45,392 nucleotides of DNA, from assembly GCA_019234815.1 (NCBI GenBank), contig JAFALA010000014.1, forward strand, positions 1-45,392. Direction: 5' to 3'. Shown in pieces: positions 10,182-19,852 of the stretch. The notes beneath the pieces were generated by a model. It did not search any database, was not told where the DNA came from, and saw only the letters and a list, made by a program, of their open reading frames with translations. The translations under genes and the position numbers were made by a program. Origin of the DNA: Burkholderiaceae bacterium. Lineage in GTDB: Bacteria; Pseudomonadota; Gammaproteobacteria; Burkholderiales; Burkholderiaceae_C. Position 1 is the first letter of the stretch. Every line of letters begins with the position of its first letter.

Positions 10182-11567
10182 TTGGAACCTCAGCAAGTCA
10201 GGCTATCGGCCGCAGGCGCCGTGGACGTGCAGGCGCTCATCGACGAACACCCGCTGACCGCCTGGCAATGGCTGGTGTTCGGCATGTGTTTCATCATCGT
10301 GCTGCTGGATGGATTCGATACGGCTGCCATCGGCTATATCGCGCCTTCATTGATCAAGGAATGGGGTGTCACCAAGCCCATGCTGGGACCTGTTCTCAGC
10401 GCGGCGCTGTTCGGCCTTGCGACGGGAGCGCTGGGGGCGGGTCCGGTGGCTGACAAACTCGGACGCAAAAGCGTGCTGGTCATTTCGGTGCTGATCTTCG
10501 GCCTGGCCTCGCTGGCATCGTCGTTCGCTGGCAATCTTTCGACGCTCAGCGCCTTGCGATTCGTGACCGGCCTGGGATTGGGCGCGGCCATGCCCAACGC
10601 GGTGACGCTGGTCAGCGAATACAGTCCAAGCGCACGCCGTTCCACGCTGACCAACCTGATGTTCTGCGGCTTCCCGCTCGGTGCGGCGCTGGGAGGATTC
10701 TTGGCGGCCAGGATGATTCCGCAATGGGGTTGGCAAAGTGTGTTGAAGCTGGGCGGGGCCGCACCTTTGCTGCTGGTTCTGGCCTTGCTGCTCCTGCTGC
10801 CGGAATCGGTGCGCTTCATGGTGACGCGACGCCACAGTGTCGAAAGAATTCGCGCCGCACTGTTCCACATTGCGGGCGCGCGCGTCCATCAGTTTGAGCG
10901 CTTCACGCTCAGCGAAACACGGATCGTCACGAACGAACGCGGAGGCTTGGCGCTGATCCTGGCGCGGCCTTATCGGCTTGGCACGCTGATGCTTTGGGTT
11001 GCCTATTTCATGGGCCTGGTCATTTTCTATTCCCTGGTCAATTGGATGCCGATCCTGTTCAAGGAGGCCGGCTTGGAAGCCAAGACGGCCACGCTGATTT
11101 CCGCGCTCTTTCCCTTGGGCGGCGTGGGAGCCGTCTTCTTTGGCTGGCTGATGGACCGGATGGAGCCGAATCGCCTGCTGGCGATCTGCTTTGGGCTGAC
11201 CACGGTTGCCATTGGGTCCATAGGCCAATTGGTCGATCAGGTGGGGGCGCTCATGGTGGCGGTGTTCGTGGCCGGCGTGCTGATGAATACCTCGCAATCT
11301 TCTCTGGCTGCCCTCGCAACCGGCTTCTACCCCACCCAGGGCCGGGCCACAGGGGTGGCCTGGATGATGGGGGTCGGCCGTTTCGGCGGCATTGCCGGGT
11401 CTTTCCTGGTCGCCCAACTGAGCGCGCAGGACATGGGCATTGGCACGGTGTTCGCGGTCATTTCCATTCCGGCGCTGATCGCGGCGACCGCGCTATGGAT
11501 CAAGCGTGACGCCGACAGGCACGCGCAGTGCCCTGACGCCGAGTCCGGCGAAGCGCTTGCCCATTGA
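10182..11567 (+). CDS. pmdK: Aromatic acid/H+ symporter (MFS, PcaK/PmdK-like)
   Basis: A 461-residue inner-membrane transporter of the major facilitator superfamily, aromatic acid:H+ symporter group. It has about twelve hydrophobic segments, the DGFDTAAIG motif in the first segment (residues 43-51) that is characteristic of PcaK/BenK, and the cytoplasmic loop motif G-P-V-A-D-K-L-G-R-K after segment two. The start is a TTG at 10182: it is preceded by a full AAAGGAG (10169-10175) at six bases, and no ATG fits. It lies between the ModA-like gene and pmdE, the position of pmdK in Comamonas, whose product imports protocatechuate; 4-hydroxybenzoate may also be a substrate. Confidence 0.92.
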   Translation: MEPQQVRLSAAGAVDVQALIDEHPLTAWQWLVFGMCFIIVLLDGFDTAAIGYIAPSLIKEWGVTKPMLGPVLSAALFGLATGALGAGPVADKLGRKSVLVISVLIFGLASLASSFAGNLSTLSALRFVTGLGLGAAMPNAVTLVSEYSPSARRSTLTNLMFCGFPLGAALGGFLAARMIPQWGWQSVLKLGGAAPLLLVLALLLLLPESVRFMVTRRHSVERIRAALFHIAGARVHQFERFTLSETRIVTNERGGLALILARPYRLGTLMLWVAYFMGLVIFYSLVNWMPILFKEAGLEAKTATLISALFPLGGVGAVFFGWLMDRMEPNRLLAICFGLTTVAIGSIGQLVDQVGALMVAVFVAGVLMNTSQSSLAALATGFYPTQGRATGVAWMMGVGRFGGIAGSFLVAQLSAQDMGIGTVFAVISIPALIAATALWIKRDADRHAQCPDAESGEALAH

Positions 11568-11586
11568 TTCGAATCGAGAGCCTCCA

Positions 11587-12615
11587 ATGATCATCGATAT
11601 CCACGGCCACTACACCACGGCGCCTAAGGCGCTGGAGAACTGGCGCAAGCGGCAGATCGCAGGCATCACGGATCCGGCGCAAAGCCCCCGGCTCTCCGAT
11701 CTGAAGATCAGCGACGACGAGATCCGCGAGACGATTGAAACCAATCAGCTCAAGCTGATGAAGCGACGCGGTTCGGACCTGACCCTCTTCAGCCCGCGCG
11801 CCAGCTTCATGGCCCACCACATTGGCGACTTCCAGATCTCCAGCACCTGGGCCGCGATCTGCAACGAGCTCTGCTACCGCGTTGCCCAGCTGTTTCCCGA
11901 GCATTTCGTGCCCGCCGCGATGCTGCCGCAGTCACCCGGCGTGGCGCCCGAGACCTGCATTCCAGAATTGGTGAAATGCGTCGAGCAATACGGCCATGTG
12001 GCCCTCAACCTGAATCCCGACCCCTCAGGCGGCCACTGGACCTGCCCGCCGCTGACCGATCGCCATTGGTACCCGATCTACGAGAAGATGGTCGAGTACG
12101 ACATCCCGGCCATGATCCACGTCAGCACCAGCTGCAATGCCTGCTTCCACACCACCGGCGCGCACTACATCAACGCCGACACGACGGCCTTCATGCAGTT
12201 GCTGCAGGGCGATCTGTTCAAGGATTTCCCGACCCTGAAGCTCATCATCCCGCATGGCGGCGGCGCCGCCCCCTACCACTGGGGCCGCTACCGCGGATTG
12301 GCGCAGGAGCTCAAGAAGCCGCTGCTGACCGAGCACCTGCTGAACAACGTGTTCTTCGACACCTGCGTCTACCACCAGCCCGGCATCGACGTGCTGACCC
12401 GGGTCGTGCCGGTGAAGAACATCCTGTTCGCCAGCGAAATGATCGGCGCCGTGCGCGGCATCGACCCGCTGACCGGTTTCAACTTCGATGACACCAAGCG
12501 CTACATCGAAGCCAGCACACAGCTGACGGCGCAGGAAAAGCACGCCATCTACGAAGGCAATGCACGCCGCGTCTACCCGCGCCTCGATGCGCAACTGAAA
12601 GCCCGGGGGCTCTGA
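11587..12615 (+). CDS. pmdE: 4-oxalomesaconate hydratase
   Basis: A 342-residue amidohydrolase-superfamily protein matching LigJ/PmdE in length and motifs. The metal-binding H-x-H is at the N-terminus (DIHGHYT, His6 and His8). Further His residues lie in [19 protein letters not shown] and [17 protein letters not shown], and the C-terminal metal-site region reads [12 protein letters not shown]. The enzyme adds water to 4-oxalomesaconate, giving 4-carboxy-4-hydroxy-2-oxoadipate. The ATG at 11587 follows an AG-rich stretch (GAGAGCCTCC) and begins with the conserved strand. pmdF begins one base after its stop, so the two are translationally coupled. Confidence 0.93.
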   Translation: MIIDIHGHYTTAPKALENWRKRQIAGITDPAQSPRLSDLKISDDEIRETIETNQLKLMKRRGSDLTLFSPRASFMAHHIGDFQISSTWAAICNELCYRVAQLFPEHFVPAAMLPQSPGVAPETCIPELVKCVEQYGHVALNLNPDPSGGHWTCPPLTDRHWYPIYEKMVEYDIPAMIHVSTSCNACFHTTGAHYINADTTAFMQLLQGDLFKDFPTLKLIIPHGGGAAPYHWGRYRGLAQELKKPLLTEHLLNNVFFDTCVYHQPGIDVLTRVVPVKNILFASEMIGAVRGIDPLTGFNFDDTKRYIEASTQLTAQEKHAIYEGNARRVYPRLDAQLKARGL

Positions 12616-12616
12616 T

Positions 12617-13300
12617 ATGTACGAACTTGGCGTGGTCTACCGCAACATCCGCCGTGCCGACCGCGAGGCGGCCGACGCCCTGGCCGCGCTCGGCTCGGCC
12701 ACCGTGCACGAGGCCATGGGCCGCGTCGGCCTGCTCAAGCCCTATATGCGGCCCATCTATGCGGGCGCCCAGGTGTCGGGCACCGCCGTGACCGTGCTGC
12801 TACAGCCCGGCGACAACTGGATGATGCACGTGGCGGCCGAGCAGATCCAGCCCGGCGATGTCGTCGTCGCGGCCGTCACGGCCGAGTGCAGCGACGGCTA
12901 TTTCGGCGACCTGCTGGCCACCTCGTTCCAGGCCCGCGGGGCGCGAGCGCTGGTCATCGATGCCGGCGTGCGCGACGTCAAGACCCTGCAGCTGATGGGC
13001 TTCCCGGTCTGGAGCCGCGCCATCAGCAGCAAGGGCACGATCAAGGCGACGCTGGGCTCGGTCAACATTCCTGTGGTCTGCGCGGGCATGTGGGTGACGC
13101 CGGGCGATGTGGTGGTGGCCGACGACGACGGCGTGGTCTGCGTGCCCGCTGCGCGTGCCGTCGAAACCCTGGCCGCCGCACGCAAGCGCGAAAGCCTGGA
13201 AGGAGAGAAGCGCGCCAGGTTTGCCGCCGGCATGCTGGGCCTGGATATGTACAAGATGCGCGAGCCGCTGGCGCAGGCCGGCTTGCGCTACATCGATTGA
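12617..13300 (+). CDS. pmdF: 4-carboxy-4-hydroxy-2-oxoadipate aldolase
   Basis: A 227-residue RraA-like class II aldolase (LigK/PmdF/GalC type). Visible are the pyruvate/metal-site segments [10 protein letters not shown] (about 94-103) and [10 protein letters not shown] (111-120), where the final Arg-Asp pair is the known catalytic and metal-binding dyad. The enzyme cleaves 4-carboxy-4-hydroxy-2-oxoadipate into pyruvate and oxaloacetate and usually also decarboxylates oxaloacetate. Length agrees with the hexameric Pseudomonas and Sphingobium enzymes. The ATG is one base past the pmdE stop, and pmdD starts ten bases past its own stop, consistent with one transcript. Confidence 0.93.
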   Translation: MYELGVVYRNIRRADREAADALAALGSATVHEAMGRVGLLKPYMRPIYAGAQVSGTAVTVLLQPGDNWMMHVAAEQIQPGDVVVAAVTAECSDGYFGDLLATSFQARGARALVIDAGVRDVKTLQLMGFPVWSRAISSKGTIKATLGSVNIPVVCAGMWVTPGDVVVADDDGVVCVPAARAVETLAAARKRESLEGEKRARFAAGMLGLDMYKMREPLAQAGLRYID

Positions 13301-13310
13301 CGCCGCGGCC

Positions 13311-14243
13311 ATGAGCAAAACCACCACAGGCGATTTCAGCAAGACGGCCGGCTGGCTGGATTGGTATGAGGGCCCCAGCCGCCCCCGCTTTCAATTGCCG
13401 CCGGGCAGCGTGGACGCCCATTGCCACGTCTTCGGCCCCGGCGCCGGGTTTCCTTATGCACCCGGGCGCAAGTACACGCCCTGCGATGCCAGCAAGGACC
13501 AGCTGTTTGCGCTGCGCGACCACCTCGGCTTCGCTCGCAATGTGATCGTGCAGGCCACCTGCCATGGCGCCGACAACCGCGCCATGGTCGACGCCTGCCT
13601 GGCGTCGCGGGGCAGGGCCAGGGGCGTGGCCACGGTCAGGCCCGAGATCAGCGACGCCGAGTTGCTGCGTCTGCATGCCGCGGGCGTGCGCGGCGTGCGC
13701 TTCAACTTCGTCAAGCGCCTGGTCGATTTCACGCCCAAGGACGAGTTGATGGAGATTGCCGCGCGCGTGGCCAAGCTCGGCTGGCACGTCGTCATCTACT
13801 TCGAGGCGGTGGACCTGCCCGAGCTGTGGGACTTCTTCACGGCGTTGCCAACCACGGTCGTGGTCGACCACATGGGGCGGCCGGATGTGAGCCAAGCCGT
13901 CGATGGCCCGGAGTTCGAGCTGTTCCTGCGTTTCATGCGCGAGCACGCCAATGTGTGGAGCAAGGTCAGCTGCCCCGAGCGCCTGTCAGCCACGGGGCCG
14001 CGTGCCTTGAACGGGGAACGCGACGCCTATCGCGACGTCGTGCCGTTTGCGCGCCGCGTGGTCGAGGCGTTCCCGGACCGCGTGTTGTGGGGCACCGACT
14101 GGCCGCACCCGAACCTGAAGGACCACATGCCCGATGATGGGCTGCTGGTCGATTTCATTCCCCACATCGCGACCACGCCCGAACTGCAGCGTAAGCTGCT
14201 GGTGGACAACCCGATGCGACTGTACTGGCCCGAGGAATCATGA
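13311..14243 (+). CDS. pmdD: 2-pyrone-4,6-dicarboxylate lactonase
   Basis: A 310-residue amidohydrolase (LigI/PmdD). The N-terminal metal-like motif is V-D-A-H-C-H-V-F-G-P; a central V-V-V-D-H-M-G and the C-terminal W-G-T-D-W-P-H-P-N, with the catalytic Asp, follow. It hydrolyses 2-pyrone-4,6-dicarboxylate to 4-oxalomesaconate and, in studied members, needs no metal. The frame opens about 68 codons earlier, overlapping pmdF, but the ATG at 13311 gives the family N-terminus. It is followed not by pmdA directly but by 147 nt of hairpin-rich sequence. Confidence 0.94.
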   Translation: MSKTTTGDFSKTAGWLDWYEGPSRPRFQLPPGSVDAHCHVFGPGAGFPYAPGRKYTPCDASKDQLFALRDHLGFARNVIVQATCHGADNRAMVDACLASRGRARGVATVRPEISDAELLRLHAAGVRGVRFNFVKRLVDFTPKDELMEIAARVAKLGWHVVIYFEAVDLPELWDFFTALPTTVVVDHMGRPDVSQAVDGPEFELFLRFMREHANVWSKVSCPERLSATGPRALNGERDAYRDVVPFARRVVEAFPDRVLWGTDWPHPNLKDHMPDDGLLVDFIPHIATTPELQRKLLVDNPMRLYWPEES

Positions 14244-14377
14244 CCCACCCCCTACGCGCTTTGCGCGCCCCCTCAAGGGGGTACACCCGTACGCCCGGCA
14301 AAGCCGGCTCCTCGGGTGTCGCTCGATCGGTCCGATGCCTGCAAGCTCGGTCGCGTTTGAGCGCGATCGTCAAGTTG
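14244..14377. repeat. REP-like hairpin cluster inside the pmd operon
   Basis: A dense run of inverted repeats lies between pmdD and pmdA: CCCCCT-CA-AGGGGG (14268-14281); CCGGC-AAA-GCCGG (14295-14307) nested inside ACACCCG (14283-14289) pairing with CGGGTGT (14313-14319); and the palindrome ATCGG-T-CCGAT (14326-14336). A GCGC-TTT-GCGC stem precedes them. Sequences of the form CCCCCTCAAGGGGG next to a CCGGCAAAGCCGG stem recur, from memory, in intergenic DNA of Burkholderiales, so this is probably a REP-like element. The other pmd junctions are 0-19 nt, so it interrupts an otherwise tight operon. No second copy is in the window. Confidence 0.7.
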
Positions 14378-14390
14378 AAGGAGGCCTTGA

Positions 14391-15687
<1,297 letters not shown>

Positions 15688-16647
15688 ATGACCAGCAAGA
15701 TCAAAGTGGCGCTGGCCGGCGCCGGTGCCTTCGGCATCAAGCACCTGGACGGCATCAAGAACATCGCCGACGTCGAGGTCGTGTCATTGGTGGGCCGCGA
15801 CCTGGCCAAGACCCGCGAGGTGGCCGACCCCTACGGCATCGCCCATGTCACCACGGACCTCGCCGACAGCCTCGCCTTGCCGGATGTCGACGCCGTCATC
15901 CTGTGCACGCCCACGCAGATGCACGCCAGCCAGGCGCTGGCTTGTCTCAAGGCGGGCAAGCATGTGCAGGTGGAGATCCCCTTGTGCGACGTGCTGCGTG
16001 ACGGCGAGGCGGTGGTCGAGGCGGCCGAACGCGGCGGCAAGGTCGCCATGTGCGGCCACACCCGGCGCTTCAACCCCAGCCACCAGTGGTTGCATCGACG
16101 CATTGAGGCGGGGGACTTCAAGATCCAGCAGATGGACGTGCAGACCTACTTCTTCCGCCGCAGCAACATGAACGCCTTGGGCCAGCCGCGCAGCTGGACC
16201 GACCACCTGCTCTGGCATCATGCCGCGCACACGGTCGACCTGTTCGCCTACCAGGCCGGCAGCCCCGTCGTGAAGGCCCATGCCGTCCAGGGCCCCATCC
16301 ATCCGGGCCTGGGCATTGCCATGGACATGAGCATCCAGCTCAAGGCGGCCAACGGCGCCATCTGCACGCTCTCGCTATCGTTCAACAACGACGGCCCGCT
16401 GGGCACTTTCTTCCGCTACATCGGCGATACCGGCACCTACATCGCGCGCTACGACGATCTCGTCAACGGCAAGGAGGAAAAGATCGATGTGTCCCAGGTG
16501 GATGTGTCGATGAACGGTATTGAACTGCAGGACCGTGAATTCTTCGCCGCCATCCGCGAGGGCCGCGAGCCCAATGCCAGTGTGGCGAAGGTCCTGCCTT
16601 GCTACCAGGTCCTGTATCAGCTGGAGCAGCAGCTGAACTCGGACTGA
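15688..16647 (+). CDS. pmdC: 4-carboxy-2-hydroxymuconate-6-semialdehyde dehydrogenase
   Basis: A 319-residue Gfo/Idh/MocA-type NAD(P)-dependent dehydrogenase (LigC/PmdC). The Rossmann motif is A-L-A-G-A-G-A-F-G (9-17). A C-T-P-T-x-M-H segment follows, then the family E-I-P-L-C-D in place of the usual EKP, and the C-terminal alpha/beta domain contains the catalytic region DHLLWHHAAHTVDLFAYQAG. It oxidises the cyclised hemiacetal of the ring-cleavage product to 2-pyrone-4,6-dicarboxylate. It abuts pmdB with no gap and is the last pathway gene; no clear intrinsic terminator follows. Confidence 0.95.
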   Translation: MTSKIKVALAGAGAFGIKHLDGIKNIADVEVVSLVGRDLAKTREVADPYGIAHVTTDLADSLALPDVDAVILCTPTQMHASQALACLKAGKHVQVEIPLCDVLRDGEAVVEAAERGGKVAMCGHTRRFNPSHQWLHRRIEAGDFKIQQMDVQTYFFRRSNMNALGQPRSWTDHLLWHHAAHTVDLFAYQAGSPVVKAHAVQGPIHPGLGIAMDMSIQLKAANGAICTLSLSFNNDGPLGTFFRYIGDTGTYIARYDDLVNGKEEKIDVSQVDVSMNGIELQDREFFAAIREGREPNASVAKVLPCYQVLYQLEQQLNSD

Positions 16648-16656
16648 AGTCGGGCC

Positions 16657-16914
16657 ATGAAGACGCGCCGCATCGGACCCTTCAGCGTCTCGGCCCTGGG
16701 CCTGGGTTGCATGAACCTCAGCCACGCCTATGGCACGCCGCCGCCGCGCGAGGTGGCTGCGGCGTTGCTGCGCGGCGCGCTGGATGCCGGCATCACCTTG
16801 TTCGACACGGCAGCGCTGTACGCCTTTGGCGCCGCATCGTCCTGGTCCTCGATTCGGCCACGCGGACCCGCTCGACGGGCTGATCGATCGCATCGAGTTG
16901 CGGCAGCTCCCTGA
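16657..16914 (+). pseudogene. Truncated aldo/keto reductase
   Basis: The first 58 or so codons encode a good aldo/keto reductase N-terminus: TRRIGPFSVSALGLGCMNLS, then ALDAGITLFDTAALY, which contains the cofactor-side Asp and catalytic Tyr. After YAFGA the similarity stops. The frame runs on as arginine-rich sequence to a stop at 16914, and the other frames are open only briefly. More than 200 residues of the enzyme, including the Lys and His of the active site, are missing. It begins nine bases after pmdC, so it was probably once the next gene in the operon and lost its 3' part by deletion. Confidence 0.8.
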
Positions 16915-16915
16915 T

Positions 16916-18013
16916 TCAGACCGGCGTTGATTCAGCCGCATTGCGCAAGGCCGCACCTTGCACGGCATGGCGGGCCCGCGCGATGGCTCGCCACCAGGGG
17001 GTGACGCCGTCAACGTGGGCAGGCTCGACCGCCTCGCCCAGCCGCGGCATCACGAGACCTTCAGGCGCCTTTGCGACCAGGACCTCGGCCGGTTGATGCC
17101 AGTCGTGCATGGCCAGGTCGAAGGTGCCCCAGTGCACCGGCAGCAGGCGGCCGCTGCCCAGTTCGCGCCAGGCCTGCAGCGCGTTGTCCGGGCCGAGATG
17201 AATGTCGCCCCAGCTGGGATGGAAGGCGCCCACCTCGATGGCCGCGAGGTCGAAGGGCCCGAGGCGCCGGCCGATGTCGCCGAAGGCGTCGGACAGGCCC
17301 GTGTCGCCGCTGAAGAACACGGCATGGCGCTCGCCGCGCAGCGCAAACGCGGACCAGAGCGTCGTGTTGCGATCGGTCAGGCCGCGCCCGGAGAAATGAT
17401 GCGAGGGCGCCGCGGTGATGGTGAGCCCGCCGGCCAGGCGGGTCTCTTCCCACCAATCGAGCTCCACGATGCGCTCGACCGGCACGCCCCAGGCCTGCAG
17501 GTGCTTGCCGACGCCCAGGGAGGTCACGAAAGGCACGCTCCGTGCCGCCAGGGCGCGCACGCTCGGATGGTCCAGATGGTCGTAGTGGTCGTGTGAAATC
17601 AGCACGGCGTCAAGCGGCGGCAGCGATTCGATGCTCACCGGCACCGGCTGGAAGCGCTTGGGGCCGGCAAACGAGAACGGCGAAGCGCGCTGACCCCAGA
17701 CGGGATCGGTCAGGACGCGGACGCCGTCGATCTCCAGCAGCAAAGTCGAGTGCCCCAGCCAGGTGACGCGCAGTCCCGACTGCGCGGGCCGCAGCCAATC
17801 CGCCAGGGGATTGAAGGAGGGTAGCGCCTGCACCGGCCGGCGCTTCGCGCCTCCGAACGCAAATTCACCGAGCGTGGCCAGGCGCATGCCCTGGCGCTGC
17901 GCATCGGGTGCGGTGGAGGCGTAGGTGTTGACGAAGCGGCCGTCTGCGAACTGCGGCGAGGCCCGCATGCGCTCCAGGCGCAGCGCATGGGCGTGACGAT
18001 TCGGGGATGTCAT
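16916..18013 (-). CDS. MBL-fold metallohydrolase (UlaG/NAPE-PLD-like)
   Basis: A metallo-beta-lactamase-fold hydrolase of 365 residues from the chosen ATG. The zinc motif H-x-H-x-D-H is clear (ISHDHYDHLDH), preceded by the VTWLGHSTLLLEIDGVRVLTDP pattern of the UlaG/NAPE-PLD group. Later ligands lie in APSHHFSGRG, FFSGDTGLSDAF and LLPVHWGTFDL. Substrates in this group range from phosphodiesters to lactones; none can be assigned. An earlier in-frame ATG (18043) coincides with the likely -10 box and would not be in the mRNA, so 18013 is preferred. It is divergent from a TetR gene that probably represses it. Confidence 0.85.
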   Translation of the reverse strand: MTSPNRHAHALRLERMRASPQFADGRFVNTYASTAPDAQRQGMRLATLGEFAFGGAKRRPVQALPSFNPLADWLRPAQSGLRVTWLGHSTLLLEIDGVRVLTDPVWGQRASPFSFAGPKRFQPVPVSIESLPPLDAVLISHDHYDHLDHPSVRALAARSVPFVTSLGVGKHLQAWGVPVERIVELDWWEETRLAGGLTITAAPSHHFSGRGLTDRNTTLWSAFALRGERHAVFFSGDTGLSDAFGDIGRRLGPFDLAAIEVGAFHPSWGDIHLGPDNALQAWRELGSGRLLPVHWGTFDLAMHDWHQPAEVLVAKAPEGLVMPRLGEAVEPAHVDGVTPWWRAIARARHAVQGAALRNAAESTPV

Positions 18014-18038
18014 GGCTTTATGGCTCGTGATGATGTTT

Positions 18039-18069
18039 GTCATTCTGACGTTTTTCGACTTTTTGTCAA
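18039..18069 (-). promoter_or_regulatory. Promoter of the MBL hydrolase gene
   Basis: On the minus strand a perfect -35 TTGACA (18069-18064) is followed after 16 bp by CAGAAT (18047-18042), a 4/6 match to -10. GTCA-TTC-TGAC, an 11-bp palindrome (18039-18049), covers the -10. The predicted transcript starts near 18035, which places the upstream ATG at 18043 outside the message. Confidence 0.55.
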
Positions 18070-18089
18070 TTGATCAGGCATCAAGACCA

Positions 18090-18112
18090 TGACATCTCAA
18101 CGGAAAATGTCA
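18090..18112. promoter_or_regulatory. Inverted repeat, candidate TetR operator
   Basis: TGACAT (18090-18095) and ATGTCA (18107-18112) are perfect inverted arms with an 11-nt spacer, ending two bases before the TetR start codon. Related GTCA/TGAC elements occur in the adjacent MBL promoter. Such a site would allow autoregulation and control of the divergent gene. Confidence 0.5.
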
Positions 18113-18114
18113 AA

Positions 18115-18741
18115 ATGAACGCGAAGGAGCAAGCGTTGAGCAGAAGCGAAAAGGAACAGCAGATTGTCGAGGCCGCTTTTGGCGTCTTCTCGCGCTATGG
18201 GTTCGCGCGCACGACGATGGCGGACCTGGCCCAGGCCGCCGGCATGTCACGACCGGCGCTGTACCTGGTCTATTGCGGGAAGGTCGAGGTGTTCGAGGCG
18301 GTCGTCGACTGGTTCATCGAGCAGACCTTGGCGGAGATCCACGACACCCTTGACGCCCATTGGCCCCTGGAGCGCCAGCTGCTGCACATTGCCGAACTGG
18401 CGATCGCGCGAGGATTTGACATGCTCAAGTCCAATCCGGATGCAGCAGACCTGATGTCGCCCGAGCGGCATGGACCCGCCCTGCAGACGAGCTTCGACCG
18501 TGTCCAGCAACTTCTGGCCGACGTGCTGCGCGAAGCGGTGTCGCGCGTGCCGCTGGGCGTGACGGCGGAGGATCTCGCATCCATGCTGATGGCGGCCATG
18601 AAAGGGTTCAAGGCCGTGGCCCGGGATGGACAGCATCTGCGCCACCTGATCGCGACCCAGGTCCGGGTGACCGTCGTCGCGCTCGGCGAACCTTTGCCAA
18701 CGGCATCGGGCAGGGCGAGACACAGGGTGCGCGACGCATAG
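18115..18741 (+). CDS. TetR/AcrR-family regulator
   Basis: A 208-residue TetR-type regulator. The N-terminal HTH domain is typical: E-K-E-Q-Q-I-V-E-A-A-F-G-V-F, then F-A-R-T-T-M-A-D-L-A-Q-A-A-G-M-S-R-P-A-L-Y-L. The C-terminal ligand domain is not informative. The HTH has YLVYCGKVEVF, where most relatives have Y-x-Y-F-x-N/S-K-E; the Cys in place of the usual Phe is a minor oddity. The frame opens at 18070 but the ATG at 18115 suits the family. It is divergent from the MBL hydrolase gene across about 100 nt with inverted repeats, and repression of that gene is the likely role. Confidence 0.88.
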   Translation: MNAKEQALSRSEKEQQIVEAAFGVFSRYGFARTTMADLAQAAGMSRPALYLVYCGKVEVFEAVVDWFIEQTLAEIHDTLDAHWPLERQLLHIAELAIARGFDMLKSNPDAADLMSPERHGPALQTSFDRVQQLLADVLREAVSRVPLGVTAEDLASMLMAAMKGFKAVARDGQHLRHLIATQVRVTVVALGEPLPTASGRARHRVRDA

Positions 18742-18838
18742 TCACAAAAATGGATGACCCTGCCGCTCTGCCAAGCTGAGCGATTCAGTCCGGCCGCGCT
18801 GAGCTGCAAGGCGGCTATCGGGACTCCGCGTCGCAGGC

Positions 18839-18884
18839 TTGACAAATCGATGCAGCGTGGATAAAAATTAACCAAATGGTTAAT
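18839..18884 (+). promoter_or_regulatory. Promoter and ArsR-type operator of the ArsR-SRPBCC pair
   Basis: A perfect -35 TTGACA (18839-18844), a 17-bp spacer and TAAAAA (18862-18867, 4/6) form the promoter. The palindrome ATTAACCA-AA-TGGTTAAT (18867-18884) starts at the last base of the -10 and covers the transcription start. Dyads of the TTAACC/GGTTAA type are usual for self-repressing ArsR regulators. The leader to the TTG start is about 30 nt. Confidence 0.8.
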
Positions 18885-18903
18885 TAACTGTGTGGGGAAT
18901 TAA

Positions 18904-19338
18904 TTGAGAGCGGACCACCTAAGCGCCACATTCGCTGCACTGGCCGACCCAACGCGGCGCGCCATCCTGGCCAGGCTTGCACAAGGCGAAGCGACGGTCG
19001 CGGATTTGGCCGGGCCTTTCGACATGAGCGCTCCGGCCATCAGCAAACACATACGTGTTCTCACACGGGCCGGTCTCATCACTCAGGGGCGTGACCGGCA
19101 GTTTCGTCCTTGCCGCATCGTGCCTGCGCCGCTCAAGCAGGCCGCCGACTGGGCGCTGCAATACCGCGCCTTGTGGGAGCAGCGGCTCGATCAACTCGAC
19201 AGCTACCTGCAGCAATTGCAGCAGGTGCAACAGACTCCGGCCAAGGGCGCTCCAGAACACGCTCCAAAGCAAACAGCACCGAAGACTGCATCCAAAGTTT
19301 CATCAACCCCTACCTGGAAGAACCGCCACCATGACTGA
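18904..19338 (+). CDS. ArsR-family transcriptional repressor
   Basis: A 144-residue winged-helix ArsR regulator: ATFAALADPTRRAILARLAQ, then VADLAGPFDMSAPAISKHIR, followed by the wing A-G-L-I-T-Q-G-R-D-R-Q-F-R. The metal-binding ELCVCDL motif of ArsR/SmtB is absent, as is normal for the SRPBCC-linked subgroup. The C-terminal 40 residues are Gln-, Pro- and Lys-rich and probably disordered. The start is a TTG at 18904, supported by GGGGA five bases upstream; the family N-terminus begins there and no ATG is available. Its TGA lies inside the first codons of the next gene (8-nt overlap), so the pair is coupled. Confidence 0.9.
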   Translation: MRADHLSATFAALADPTRRAILARLAQGEATVADLAGPFDMSAPAISKHIRVLTRAGLITQGRDRQFRPCRIVPAPLKQAADWALQYRALWEQRLDQLDSYLQQLQQVQQTPAKGAPEHAPKQTAPKTASKVSSTPTWKNRHHD

Positions 19339-19852
19339 CAGACTTTCCGCACCCTTCGTCATCGAGCGCCGTTTCTCTGCGCCGCGTGAACTCGTATACG
19401 CAGCAATGACTGAAGCCGACCATCTGAGGACCTGGATGAGCCCGCCTGGGATGGAACTTTCCCACTGCTCGGTGGATGCCCGCGTGGGCGGCGCCTTTCA
19501 CTATGCGATGAAGCCCGTCAACGTGCCTGATGCTCCGGCAATGTGGGGCAAATGGACATTCCGCGAGCTGACGCCCCCTGAGCGCATCGTTGTCGTCGTG
19601 CAGTTCAGCAATGCCGAAGGCGGCGTGACGCGACACCCGATGGCTGAACAATGGCCACTCTTCACGCTCTCGACCACCACGCTCAGCGAAATCGACGGAG
19701 GCACCTTGTTGCGCCTGGAATGGCGTGCGCTGGATGCCAGCGAAGCCGAAGAGGCCATCTTCGACGCGTCGCACGCCAGCATGGCCCAAGGCTGGGGCGG
19801 AAGCATGGACGCACTCGACAAATACCTGGCACAGTTACAAGCCAAACGTTGA
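19331..19852 (+). CDS. SRPBCC (AHSA1-like) family protein
   Basis: A 173-residue START/Bet v1-like protein of the AHSA1 group (IERRFSAPRELVYAAMTEADHLRTWMSPPG, in which the A-P-x-x-x-V-x-x-A and the W-x-x-P are typical; later F-R-E-L-T-P-P-E-R-I-V and G-W-G-G-S-M-D-A-L-D-K-Y-L). These proteins have a large hydrophobic cavity and often pair with an ArsR gene, as here; the ligand is unknown. The ATG at 19331 overlaps the ArsR gene by 8 nt. It should be derepressed together with ArsR. Confidence 0.9.
   Translation: MTDRLSAPFVIERRFSAPRELVYAAMTEADHLRTWMSPPGMELSHCSVDARVGGAFHYAMKPVNVPDAPAMWGKWTFRELTPPERIVVVVQFSNAEGGVTRHPMAEQWPLFTLSTTTLSEIDGGTLLRLEWRALDASEAEEAIFDASHASMAQGWGGSMDALDKYLAQLQAKR

Noticed and set aside
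10347..11417. A 356-codon minus-strand frame opposite pmdK
   Set aside because: It is antisense to a clear MFS transporter and has no family features.
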